Positions 1 through 6,253 of a stretch of DNA of 12,612 bases are shown here, one piece after another. The stretch is from JAMXLO01 sp046732975. GTDB taxonomy: Bacteria > Pseudomonadota > Alphaproteobacteria > Acetobacterales > Acetobacteraceae. A program made the position numbers and the translations under genes. The stretch's first letter is position 1. Each line of letters opens with the position of its first letter. The DNA lies in the NCBI GenBank assembly GCA_046732975.1, contig JBKPOG010000291.1, positions 1 to 12,612 of the forward strand, given 5' to 3'. The notes under the pieces were generated by a model, which was not told where the DNA came from, ran no database searches, and saw nothing but the letters and a program-made list of their open reading frames with translations.

Positions 1-190
1 GGTCGAGATCGGCAAAGCCTTCCAGCTCGCACAGCAAAGTCAATACGTGATGCTCGTCGCGGCCGAAGCTGCGCAGGATGTCGGCGAAGATCACTTCGTC
101 GGCAGCGCTCGGCACACCGTACTCAGTGCTGGCAGGAATCATCATCTCGGCAATGCAGTGCAAGATTCGGCGCTGATCGTCTGAAAACAT
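1..190 (-). CDS. Gluconate 2-dehydrogenase subunit 3-like protein (N-terminal part, runs off the left edge)
   Basis: Only the first 63 codons are visible, because the gene continues leftward out of the window. The start is ATG at 190, seven bases after the stop codon of the GMC dehydrogenase; a GAGG overlapping that stop serves as ribosome binding site. The N-terminus reads MFSDDQRRILHCIAEMMIPA, followed by an S-x-EYGVPSAAD stretch. A helix ending in 'MIPAS', then 'G-PSAAD' and a second acidic helix, is what I know from the small gamma subunits (gluconate 2-dehydrogenase subunit 3 family) that pair with GMC flavoproteins. Family members are often 150-200 residues and carry a Tat signal; no twin-arginine signal is visible here, so a cytoplasmic location is possible. 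The identification rests on pattern recall plus the adjacent GMC gene. The C-terminal part is unseen. Confidence 0.7.
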   Translation of the reverse strand, partial: MFSDDQRRILHCIAEMMIPASTEYGVPSAADEVIFADILRSFGRDEHHVLTLLCELEGFADLD

Positions 191-197
191 GCAGGCC

Positions 198-1781
198 TCA
201 ATCGAACAGGGTGGCCAGGCGGCTCTTGATGTTGTCGGCAACATAAAGTGCCAGCGCCTGGATAGTGCGTGTCGGATTTACGCCAGCCGAGGTGACGAAG
301 ATGCTGCCATCGACGATGAACAGGTTCTTCACATCGTGGCTGCGGCCCCATTCGTTCACCACCGAGCGCTGCGGATCGGTGCCCATGCGCGCGGTGCCCA
401 TCAGGTGCCAGCCACCGTCGGTGAGCGGTGCCTCGTACCACACGTCGTGCGCGCCGGCGGCCCGCAATATCTCGCTGGCACGAGCGACCGCGTGGTCCAG
501 CATACGGCGACTGTTGTCACTGAGCGTGTAATCGATCCTGGGAGACGGGATGCCGTGGCAGTCCTTCAACTCCGGATCGAGCGTGACGCGATTGTGCTCC
601 TCCGGCAGGTCTTCGCAGATCGCCACCATGCCGGTGCGGTGGCAGAACAGCCGGCGATAGGCGCGATGGTGATCCTCGCCCCAAGGCAGCCGGCCGATCG
701 ACATGCTGTGAACGGCGGCCATCACCGGGTTCTGGCCGCGCGAGAATTCGAACGTGTAGCCGCGCACGAAACCACGCGCGGCGTCGGTCTCGTAGAACTC
801 CTGGCTCCAAATGCAGTTGCCGGGCCCGCGATAGCCATCCAGCTCATCGTCGAACCAACCGGCGATGCGCGCATAGGGGTGGAACATCAGGTTCTTGCCG
901 ACAAGGCCGGAGGAATTCGCAAGTCCATTGGAGTTCAGCAGGATGCGTGCGGTGCCGATGGCATTGCAGGCGAGGATTACGACGTGGGCCGGCTGGAATT
1001 GCTCCTTGCCATCCGCATCGTAGTAGATGACGCCGGATGCCATGCCGTCATTGTCCCGCGTGATCTCGCGGACCCGGCAGTGTGTGCGCAACTCGACGCC
1101 GGCACGAATGGCTGCAGGCCAATAGGTGACGTCGGTGCTCGCCTTGGCGCCTTGCGCACAGCCCGAGGTGCAGTGCGCGAGGTTGATGCAACGAGCGCGG
1201 CCTTCGTAATCCTCAGAGGCGATGGCGCTGTCCGACGGCCACCAGTGCCAGCCAAGCTTGTTGAGCCCGCGCGCCAGCGTGGCACCTGACTTGCCCAGCG
1301 GGAGCGGTGCCATCATTGGTTCATGTGGTGGATAGGCGGGATCGCCGGCCAGGCCGGAAACGCCCATCATGCGGTCGTTCTCGTCGTAGTACGGCGCGAG
1401 CGTCGCATAATCGATCGGCCAATCATCAGCCACGCCGTCCAGCGTTCGGACGCGGAAGTCAGACGGATGGAATCGGGGGAAGTGTCCGGCGTAGAGCACG
1501 GTGCCGCCACCGACACCGTTGAAGTTGGCGACCTTGATCGGCGAATTCGCATCGTTGATCGGATAATCGGTGTCCCGCGCGCGGCGGTTCGGGCTGTAGT
1601 GGAAGTCGTTGAGCTGACGCGCTTCCCAGTCGCGACCCGAGGAAGGATATTCAGACGGCTTCATCCAGTCGCCCTGTTCCAGGCACAGGATGTGCATCTT
1701 CGTCTCGGCGAGGCTCCAGGCGATGGCTGCGCCGGAGGCACCGGCGCCGATGATCAAAACGTCTACGGGCTGGGTGGGCAT
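198..1781 (-). CDS. GMC-family FAD-dependent dehydrogenase (gluconate/glucose-dehydrogenase-like flavoprotein)
   Basis: A 527-residue flavoprotein that oxidises an alcohol, probably a sugar, sugar acid or polyol; the substrate cannot be read from sequence. It starts with the FAD dinucleotide fold (VLIIGAGASGAAIAW, residues 8-22, G12/G14/G17). It has the GMC flavin-attachment region GVGGGTVLYAG (89-99) and the C-terminal catalytic block WHLMGTARMG (H459) and SAGVNPTRTIQAL (N502), the expected His-Asn pair. C198, C204 and C208 precede GAKAS, with the spacing seen in Fe-S-containing FAD glucose dehydrogenases. The start chosen is ATG 1781, with GGGGA nine bases upstream; a GTG at 1799 would add six residues but leaves no good ribosome site. 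No signal peptide is evident. The gene is followed after 7 bp by the subunit-3-like gene, so the two products probably form one complex. Family assignment is firm; the reaction is not. Confidence 0.93.
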   Translation of the reverse strand: MPTQPVDVLIIGAGASGAAIAWSLAETKMHILCLEQGDWMKPSEYPSSGRDWEARQLNDFHYSPNRRARDTDYPINDANSPIKVANFNGVGGGTVLYAGHFPRFHPSDFRVRTLDGVADDWPIDYATLAPYYDENDRMMGVSGLAGDPAYPPHEPMMAPLPLGKSGATLARGLNKLGWHWWPSDSAIASEDYEGRARCINLAHCTSGCAQGAKASTDVTYWPAAIRAGVELRTHCRVREITRDNDGMASGVIYYDADGKEQFQPAHVVILACNAIGTARILLNSNGLANSSGLVGKNLMFHPYARIAGWFDDELDGYRGPGNCIWSQEFYETDAARGFVRGYTFEFSRGQNPVMAAVHSMSIGRLPWGEDHHRAYRRLFCHRTGMVAICEDLPEEHNRVTLDPELKDCHGIPSPRIDYTLSDNSRRMLDHAVARASEILRAAGAHDVWYEAPLTDGGWHLMGTARMGTDPQRSVVNEWGRSHDVKNLFIVDGSIFVTSAGVNPTRTIQALALYVADNIKSRLATLFD

Positions 1782-1792
1782 GAAAGCATTTC

Positions 1793-1813
1793 CCCGCACG
1801 GCTTGTGTGCGGG
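1793..1813 (-). repeat. Perfect 7-bp GC-rich inverted repeat in front of the GMC gene
   Basis: CCCGCAC (1793-1799) and GTGCGGG (1807-1813) are exact reverse complements around a 7-base loop. On the minus-strand transcript the 3' arm contains most of the GGGGA Shine-Dalgarno of the GMC gene, so the folded hairpin would mask that site in any message reading through from the MFS gene. No T-run follows, so it is not a standard terminator. It may instead be an operator at the DNA level. Confidence 0.55.
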
Positions 1814-1814
1814 C

Positions 1815-1843
1815 AGTCGATGAGGCCCGGCGGTAATTGTCAA
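1815..1843 (-). promoter_or_regulatory. Possible sigma-70-type promoter for the GMC gene
   Basis: On the minus strand an exact TTGACA (1843-1838) lies 17 bases from TCGACT (1820-1815), a weak -10 with three matches. Transcription would begin near 1808, inside the neighbouring inverted repeat, placing that repeat at the start site. The 104-bp gap to the MFS gene is long enough for a separate promoter. The strong -35 is the only good evidence. Confidence 0.35.
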
Positions 1844-1885
1844 CGGCGCATCACTGTCGAACTTGCTGATTGCGGCCGGCTTCGT

Positions 1886-3259
1886 TCACCGGCGCAGTGC
1901 TTGCCATGCCACGCCGGCGCCGATGAGCTGGACCGTGCCGCCCAGCGCCATTGCGATTCTCAACCCCCAGGAGCCGGAGCCGGCCAGCGCGAATGCCGAG
2001 CCAAGTATTGCCACGCCCAGTGTCGCGCCGATCATGCGGGCAACGTTGATCAGCGACGCCGCATTGCCGGAGCGCGCTGCCGGCACCGCCTCCACCGCGA
2101 CGCCAAACAGCGGCCCGGTGTTGAGGCCCATGCCAATTCCGGTCATCACCAGTCCTGCCTCGGCGAGAGAGATCGGCATCCCATCGGAGGTCAATGCGAT
2201 GAGATACAGGCCCAGGCCGATCGTCGCGGTGCCGCCGCCGATCATGGTGCGCGCGCCGACACGCTCAGCCAATCGTCCGGAGTAATTCGACAATCCAAAG
2301 AACACGGCTGCCATCGGCAGCAGGGCAAGACCAGCACCGCCGGCCGGAAGCGTGCCACTCGACTGCCACGAAAGCGGTACCAGGAAGAGCACTCCATACA
2401 TGCCGAACGTCATCGCGGCGGTCGCGACCAATACGCCGACGAAGCGGCGTCGGTTGAACAGGTCCAGCGGCACCAAGGCCGCAGAACCGCGGCGCTGTTC
2501 GATGCGCAGGAACAGCAGTATTGCGATGATCGCCGCCGACAGCGCCGCCACACTGACAGCACGATCACGCCCGGCCTCGATCCCGGCGAGCGCCACGCCG
2601 ACGAGTGTGACTGCACCCCAGAGCTGACCGAGCGCATCGAACCGCCGGCCGGCAGGGTCCTTGGATTCGGCAACAACCCGCAGGGCGCAACCGAACGTCA
2701 CCAGGCCCAACGGAACAGCAATGAGGAAGACACTCCGCCAGCCGAAAAAGTCGACCAGCGCGCCGCCTGCCGCAGGGCCAACCACAAACGCAAGCCCAGT
2801 GCAGGCAGCCCAAACGCCGAGGGCACGATTGCGGGCTCGCTCGTCGGCCCATGCCACGCGAATGATCGAGAGCGAGGCGGGCAGCAGCAATGCTGCTCCT
2901 GCGCCGGCGACGGCTCGGGCAGCGATCAATATCGCGACGTTCGGCGCCGCGGCGCAGAGCAGCGACCCGCCGGTGAAGACGGCAGTGCCGCACAGAAACA
3001 GCCGACGCCGGCCATAGAGATCAGCCAGAAGCCCGCCGGTCAGCAACAGGGCTGCATAGGCAATATTGTAGGCATCAAGCACCCATTGCAGGCCCATGAC
3101 ACCGGCGTGAAGCGCCTCGCCGATGGCCCGGGTTGCGAGGTTGACCACGGACGTATCCACCTGGACGAGGAGGACAGCCAGGCACATGGTCATCAACAGA
3201 AACTGGCTTCCCGATCTCCCGTCGGATTGTTCCGTGCAGCGATGCGTGAGAACCCGCAT
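1886..3259 (-). CDS. MFS drug/metabolite exporter, DHA2 (EmrB/QacA) family, 14 helices
   Basis: A 457-residue inner-membrane proton-coupled exporter. Fourteen hydrophobic segments can be counted, the DHA2 number. Diagnostic motifs are DTSVVNLA at the end of helix 1 (residues 35-42), QWVLDAYNIAYAALLL in helix 2 (58-73), the loop motif A GGLLADLYGRRR (75-86), and the antiporter motif C in GLAFVVGPAAGG. DHA2 proteins expel lipophilic cations, antibiotics or metabolites; nothing here identifies the substrate. The start ATG 3259 has GGAG only four bases upstream, a short but workable spacing. There is no EmrA/HlyD partner or TetR-type regulator adjacent in the window, although such partners are common for the family. 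It lies 104 bp upstream of the GMC gene on the same strand and may be weakly co-transcribed with it. Confidence 0.92.
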   Translation of the reverse strand: MRVLTHRCTEQSDGRSGSQFLLMTMCLAVLLVQVDTSVVNLATRAIGEALHAGVMGLQWVLDAYNIAYAALLLTGGLLADLYGRRRLFLCGTAVFTGGSLLCAAAPNVAILIAARAVAGAGAALLLPASLSIIRVAWADERARNRALGVWAACTGLAFVVGPAAGGALVDFFGWRSVFLIAVPLGLVTFGCALRVVAESKDPAGRRFDALGQLWGAVTLVGVALAGIEAGRDRAVSVAALSAAIIAILLFLRIEQRRGSAALVPLDLFNRRRFVGVLVATAAMTFGMYGVLFLVPLSWQSSGTLPAGGAGLALLPMAAVFFGLSNYSGRLAERVGARTMIGGGTATIGLGLYLIALTSDGMPISLAEAGLVMTGIGMGLNTGPLFGVAVEAVPAARSGNAASLINVARMIGATLGVAILGSAFALAGSGSWGLRIAMALGGTVQLIGAGVAWQALRR

Positions 3260-3272
3260 GATGCTCCATCAT
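3258..3272. repeat. Inverted repeat ATGATG-CTC-CATCAT over the MFS start codon
   Basis: Six-base arms (3258-3263 and 3267-3272) surround three bases. The repeat covers the MFS start codon and its GGAG ribosome site. It could be a regulator binding site or a small mRNA hairpin, but repeats of this size also arise by chance. Confidence 0.3.
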
Positions 3273-3409
3273 CGATTGTGATTGACCTCGGCTCAGCTAG
3301 TGCGTGCTTGCTGACAGCGTTGAGTCAGGAGCGATCATGTGCCGTGTGCGGTTGCTTCGGCCCGCGCCGAGGCGTTGCGGCGCTCCTCATTGCCCGCCGA
3401 TCGATGCAC

Positions 3410-3438
3410 TTTCCGGGTCCCGGACCTGCGACTACACT
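3410..3438 (+). promoter_or_regulatory. Candidate promoter for the aminotransferase gene in the divergent intergenic region
   Basis: The 205-bp gap between the divergent MFS (start 3259) and aminotransferase (start 3465) genes must hold promoters for both. The best plus-strand candidate is TTTCCG (3410-3415), 17 bases, then TACACT (3433-3438, four of six -10 matches). It would give a leader of about 20 bases carrying AAGGAG at 3452-3457. No clear minus-strand promoter was found, and the rest of the gap shows no gene. Confidence 0.3.
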
Positions 3439-3464
3439 GCGCCCTTCAGCCAAGGAGACAAGTC

Positions 3465-4874
3465 ATGGCACCGCCGCCGCCGTTCGGCGCCAACTCGGCC
3501 GCCGCCCGCGATATCGCCAACGTGCTGCACCCATATACGGACCTGCAGGCGCACCAGCAGGTGGGGCCGATGGTGGTCACGCGCGGCAAGGGCGTGCGGG
3601 TGTGGGACGACACCGGCAAGGACTACATCGAAAGCGTCGCCGGCCTGTGGTGCGCTTCTCTCGGCTTCGACAACGAGCGGCTGGTTCAGGCGGCGGTGAA
3701 TCAGATGCGCAAGCTGCCTTTCTACCACGCCTTCACTGCCAAGTCGCACGAGCCGCTGATCGACCTCTCCGAGATGTTGATCCAGCGCGCGCCGGTGCCG
3801 ATGAGCAAGGTGTTCTTCGCCAACTCCGGATCAGAGGCGAACGACAGCGCCATCAAGATGATCTGGTATTTCAACAATGCCGTCGGCCGGCCGGACAAGA
3901 AGAAGATCATCGGCCGGATCAAAGGCTACCACGGCATTACGCTGGCCTCGGCGTCGCTCACCGGCATTCCGCACAACCACCGTGCCTTCGATGTTCCGCT
4001 CGACCGGTTCGTCCACACGGTAAACCCGCACTACTATCACGGCGCCAATCCGGGCGAGAGCGAGGAGGCATTTGCAACGCGCTGCGCCGAGGACCTGGAG
4101 AAGCTGATCCTGGCGGAAGGTCCCGAAACCGTCGCGGCGATGTGGGCCGAGCCGGTGATGGGTGCGGGTGGGGTGATCGTGCCGCCGCGCACGTATTATG
4201 AGAAGATCCAGGCGGTGTTGCGCAAGTACGACGTGCTGTTCGTTGCCGATGAGGTGATCTGCGGCTTCTGGCGCACCGGCAACTACTGGGGCAGCCAGAC
4301 GCTGAACATGCAGCCTGATATCCTGACCTGCGCCAAGGCGCTGTCTTCGTCGTATCTGCCGATCAGCGCCGTGATGGTCAACGATCGGGTGTTCCAGGGG
4401 CTGGCGAAGGAGAGCCACGAGATCGGCACGTTCGGTCACGGGTTCACCTATTCCGGCCATCCGGTGCCGGCCGCGGTGGCGATCGAAACGTTGAAGATCT
4501 ACGACGAGATGAATATCGGTGAACATGTCCGCAGTGTTGGCGCGCATATGCAACAGGAGTTGCGGCGGCGGTTCGCCGATCATCCGCTGGTCGGGGATGT
4601 ACGTGGTGTCGGCCTGATCGGCGCGATCGAACTGGTGGCGGACAAGCAAAAACACCAGAACTTCGAGGCCGCGGCGAAAATCGGCGGCCGGTTCACCAAA
4701 CTGATCGAAGAAAACGGGGTCATCGGCCGGACTGTGCCGGGCGACATCCTGTGCTTCAGTCCCCCATTGATCATCACCGAGGCCGAAGTCGACGAGATGC
4801 TGGACCGCGTCGGCCGAGCGCTCGATGAACTGACGGTGCAGTTACGACGCGAGCAGATCGCCGTAGTGCGATAG
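3465..4874 (+). CDS. Class-III PLP-dependent aminotransferase (omega-amino acid / amine:pyruvate type)
   Basis: A 469-residue fold-type I aminotransferase that moves the amino group of an omega-amino acid or amine to a keto acid such as pyruvate. Cofactor-binding features are in the expected order: phosphate loop SGSEAN (121-126), ring-stacking YHG (155-157), EP (229-230), VADEVICGFWRTG with D262 binding the pyridine nitrogen, and Schiff-base K291 in TCAKALSSSYLPISAVM. The start ATG 3465 has an excellent AAGGAG seven bases upstream; reading could open further upstream, but that region has no ribosome site and an unrelated composition. A W-rich N-terminal segment (LWCASLGF) is typical of the beta-alanine/putrescine/taurine:pyruvate branch, but the exact substrate cannot be assigned. 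The next gene, a small secreted protein, begins 8 bp downstream, so the two are probably co-transcribed. Confidence 0.93.
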   Translation: MAPPPPFGANSAAARDIANVLHPYTDLQAHQQVGPMVVTRGKGVRVWDDTGKDYIESVAGLWCASLGFDNERLVQAAVNQMRKLPFYHAFTAKSHEPLIDLSEMLIQRAPVPMSKVFFANSGSEANDSAIKMIWYFNNAVGRPDKKKIIGRIKGYHGITLASASLTGIPHNHRAFDVPLDRFVHTVNPHYYHGANPGESEEAFATRCAEDLEKLILAEGPETVAAMWAEPVMGAGGVIVPPRTYYEKIQAVLRKYDVLFVADEVICGFWRTGNYWGSQTLNMQPDILTCAKALSSSYLPISAVMVNDRVFQGLAKESHEIGTFGHGFTYSGHPVPAAVAIETLKIYDEMNIGEHVRSVGAHMQQELRRRFADHPLVGDVRGVGLIGAIELVADKQKHQNFEAAAKIGGRFTKLIEENGVIGRTVPGDILCFSPPLIITEAEVDEMLDRVGRALDELTVQLRREQIAVVR

Positions 4875-4882
4875 CACCTGCG

Positions 4883-5311
4883 ATGCGCCCACTGGCAGTG
4901 GCGTTGGCGCTGCTGCTGGCGGGCAGTGCCGTTGCACAACCTGCGCTCGACACCTTCGATGCCTTGCGCGCGAGCGCGGACATGACCAACCAATTGGCGC
5001 GGCGCGATGTGGATGGCGCGGCGCAAGCGGCAGCTTCTCTGATGGAAGGGACCACGGCCGCCAAGATGAAGGACGTGTTCCAACTCGTGCGCGGATTGGG
5101 GCAAGGACAGTATGCCGACCTGGTCTATGCGCGTGACTACGGCCGGGCGGAAAAGGACATCATCTACAAGATCGACTTCGAAAAGGCCTACTTGTTCGTG
5201 CGGTTCCTTTACCACGTGGATAACGGTGCCTGGCGGCTGATCCACATACACCTGAAGACCGAGAACGATGAGCCATTCCCGAAGGAATGGACACACATCT
5301 ATCCAAGGTGA
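4883..5311 (+). CDS. Small secreted protein of unknown function
   Basis: A 142-residue protein whose family I do not recognise. It opens with a clear Sec signal peptide: MRP, a leucine/alanine-rich core (residues 4-14), and AVA before Q19, giving predicted cleavage after residue 18. The mature part of about 124 residues is helical at first (ALDTFDALRASADMTNQLA). It then turns into alternating aromatic strands (DIIYKIDFEKAYLFVRFLYH, then GAWRLIHIHLKTENDEPFP). That two-part pattern and length resemble small NTF2-like or DUF-type periplasmic proteins, but this is inference only. It has two cysteine-free halves and no lipobox. The start ATG 4883 is 8 bp after the aminotransferase stop with only a poor ribosome site, so translation is probably coupled to that gene. 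Real-gene status is supported by the signal peptide and codon pattern. Confidence 0.8.
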   Translation: MRPLAVALALLLAGSAVAQPALDTFDALRASADMTNQLARRDVDGAAQAAASLMEGTTAAKMKDVFQLVRGLGQGQYADLVYARDYGRAEKDIIYKIDFEKAYLFVRFLYHVDNGAWRLIHIHLKTENDEPFPKEWTHIYPR

Positions 5312-5673
5312 GATTACCCGGTAAGTCGGCACAGGTGCCTTCCGGTCATTTCGGGACGATCACAGCCTGAGTCACCACGGTCCCCTTGGGCGACAGGCAA
5401 AGCGGTCGATCAATCGCGGAACAGCACGTCAAGCACGTAATCCGTTCACGACGTAGCCGCTGGCAAAGCCCGAACTGCTGAGCAGGCCTAGATCCAGTGC
5501 CAGGGCAACGCGACGGACAATGCCGGCGAGGCAAAGGGAACTCGCTGCACCGCTTCCGTGAAGCGTTTCACACCCGCTCGGTGGAGCGTGCGGCGCGACC
5601 GAAATGTTTCAGTGCGTCACTCGGTGGTGGCTTGCCATCTGTCCGCGTCCCACACGGGCTGGAGAGAGCACCA
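5312..5673. other. Intergenic stretch without a convincing gene
   Basis: These 362 bases hold no reading frame with both a ribosome site and a recognisable product. Visible items are an 11-base palindrome TTACCCGGTAA (5314-5324) just after the preceding stop, and a GTGAA/TTCAC inverted repeat (5558-5562 and 5567-5571). The minus strand between about 5571 and 5410 reads like coding sequence in pieces, with plausible peptides in different frames broken by stops, so a decayed gene is possible. The last 14 bases carry the ribosome site of the next gene. Confidence 0.5.
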
Positions 5674-5820
5674 ATGGACACTCTGATCCTGATCATCGGC
5701 GTATTGCTGGTCGCGGTCATCGGCCGTGCGCTTCTCGATCCTTGGCCATCCGCAACGCGCGATGGGTCCGACTCGAAACGCGACCACCTGATGGAAGACA
5801 TCGCACGGTCGTTCTTCTGA
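5674..5820 (+). CDS. Small single-helix membrane protein, 48 residues
   Basis: An unrecognised small protein. ATG 5674 has GGAGAG seven bases upstream. Residues 3-18 (TLILIIGVLLVAVIGR) form one transmembrane helix. The remainder is a short charged tail (ATRDGSDSKRDHLMED) ending in IARSFF*. The positively and negatively charged tail after the helix suggests a single-pass inner-membrane protein, but orientation cannot be decided. The open frame continues upstream of this ATG, but the upstream part has arginine-rich, non-protein-like composition and no ribosome site. It stands alone between a gene-free stretch and the convergent tRNA-Pro gene. A coding role is inferred from the good ribosome site and coherent hydrophobic segment; no homologue is claimed. 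Confidence 0.6.
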   Translation: MDTLILIIGVLLVAVIGRALLDPWPSATRDGSDSKRDHLMEDIARSFF

Positions 5821-5909
5821 TTCGCAGGGTCATCGCCGAGGCTCTTCGCGCGCCGCCGGGCACCAGGGAGATGTCGGGAACGGACCGGGAAGCTCACTGT
5901 TGGAGTTGC

Positions 5910-5987
5910 TGGTCGGGGCGGCGGGATTCGAACCCACGACCTCCTGTACCCAAAACAGGCGCGCTGACCAGGCTGCGCCACGCCCCG
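5910..5987 (-). tRNA. tRNA-Pro (anticodon UGG)
   Basis: Read on the minus strand, a full cloverleaf is present. The acceptor stem is CGGGGCG (5987-5981) with CGCCCCG (5920-5914), and the D arm is GCGC...GCGC. The anticodon stem CCTGT/ACAGG encloses the loop TTTGGGT with anticodon TGG at 5952-5950. The T arm is GTGGG-TTCGAAT-CCCGC, the discriminator is A, and the gene encodes CCA (5912-5910). It is 78 bases with CCA. UGG reads CCA and CCG proline codons and often all four. It is transcribed against its neighbours on both sides. No integrase and no duplicate of its 3' end was found in the window, so it is not an evident integration site here. Confidence 0.95.
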
Positions 5988-6002
5988 CGAATGACAGATG
6001 CC

Positions 6003-6034
6003 GCTAGCATAACGCGCTAGCCGCCGTAAACCGG
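6003..6034 (-). promoter_or_regulatory. Probable tRNA-Pro promoter with GCTAGC repeats at the -10
   Basis: On the minus strand TATGCT (6011-6006) sits about 18 bases before the mature tRNA 5' end, the usual place for a -10. A matching -35 is weak (CCGGTT, 6034-6029). Two copies of the palindrome GCTAGC (6003-6008 and 6016-6021) flank the -10 and could form a hairpin or operator. Confidence 0.35.
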
Positions 6035-6068
6035 GCTACAAGACAGATCATTTCCGAGGATCAGCACT

Positions 6069-6251
6069 ATGGCGGGGGTCGGTTGCCTCATTCCGTTTCT
6101 GCCGCTGTTGGTGGGCGGCGGCATCGGTGGGGCGATGGGTGGAACAAAGGATGCCATCTGGGGCGCCGGTGCGGGGTTCGTCATCGGGCTGCTGGCTGCC
6201 GTGCTGGCGCTCCGGCTTTTCGAGCGGGCGCGCGACGGCCTGCAAGAGTGA
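6069..6251 (+). CDS. Small glycine-rich membrane protein, 60 residues
   Basis: An unrecognised 60-residue protein. ATG 6069 has CGAGGA eight bases upstream. Two hydrophobic segments are visible: residues about 3-20 (a PFLPLLVGGG-type stretch with IGGAMGG) and about 30-50 (IWGAGAGFVIGLLAAVLALR). They are followed by a charged cytoplasm-type tail, FERARDGLQE. Small residues at four-residue intervals in GGGIGGAMGG and WGAGAGFVIG give a glycine-zipper look, favouring helix packing or oligomers. The stop TGA is two bases from the stop of the convergent DUF192 gene, leaving no room for a terminator between them. No function can be assigned. The ribosome site and amphipathic layout make it more than a chance frame. 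Confidence 0.65.
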   Translation: MAGVGCLIPFLPLLVGGGIGGAMGGTKDAIWGAGAGFVIGLLAAVLALRLFERARDGLQE

Positions 6252-6253
6252 CC

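Noticed and set aside
189..1289. A 366-codon plus-strand frame opposite the GMC gene
   Set aside because: No ribosome site or family pattern; the minus-strand GMC reading has all catalytic motifs.
1805..4201. A 798-codon open frame on the plus strand across the MFS gene and into the aminotransferase
   Set aside because: Its product is rich in R, Q, H and G without any domain, and it runs opposite the clear 14-helix exporter. It is a by-product of high GC.
3831..4655. A 274-codon minus-strand frame inside the aminotransferase
   Set aside because: Histidine/arginine-rich antisense product with no motif; the sense gene is certain.
5312..5330. Terminator after the secreted-protein gene
   Set aside because: The TTACCCGGTAA palindrome has five-base arms with one central base and no T-run, too small to terminate.
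5346..5534. A 62-codon minus-strand frame starting with TTG in the gene-free stretch
   Set aside because: No ribosome site and an unlikely cysteine/arginine-rich N-terminus; treated only as part of possible gene remains.
5568..5981. A 137-codon minus-strand frame running through the tRNA gene
   Set aside because: It translates the tRNA itself and the antisense of the 48-residue gene.
5821..5987. Integration (att) site at the tRNA-Pro 3' end
   Set aside because: I looked for a second copy of the tRNA 3' end and for an integrase; neither is in the window.
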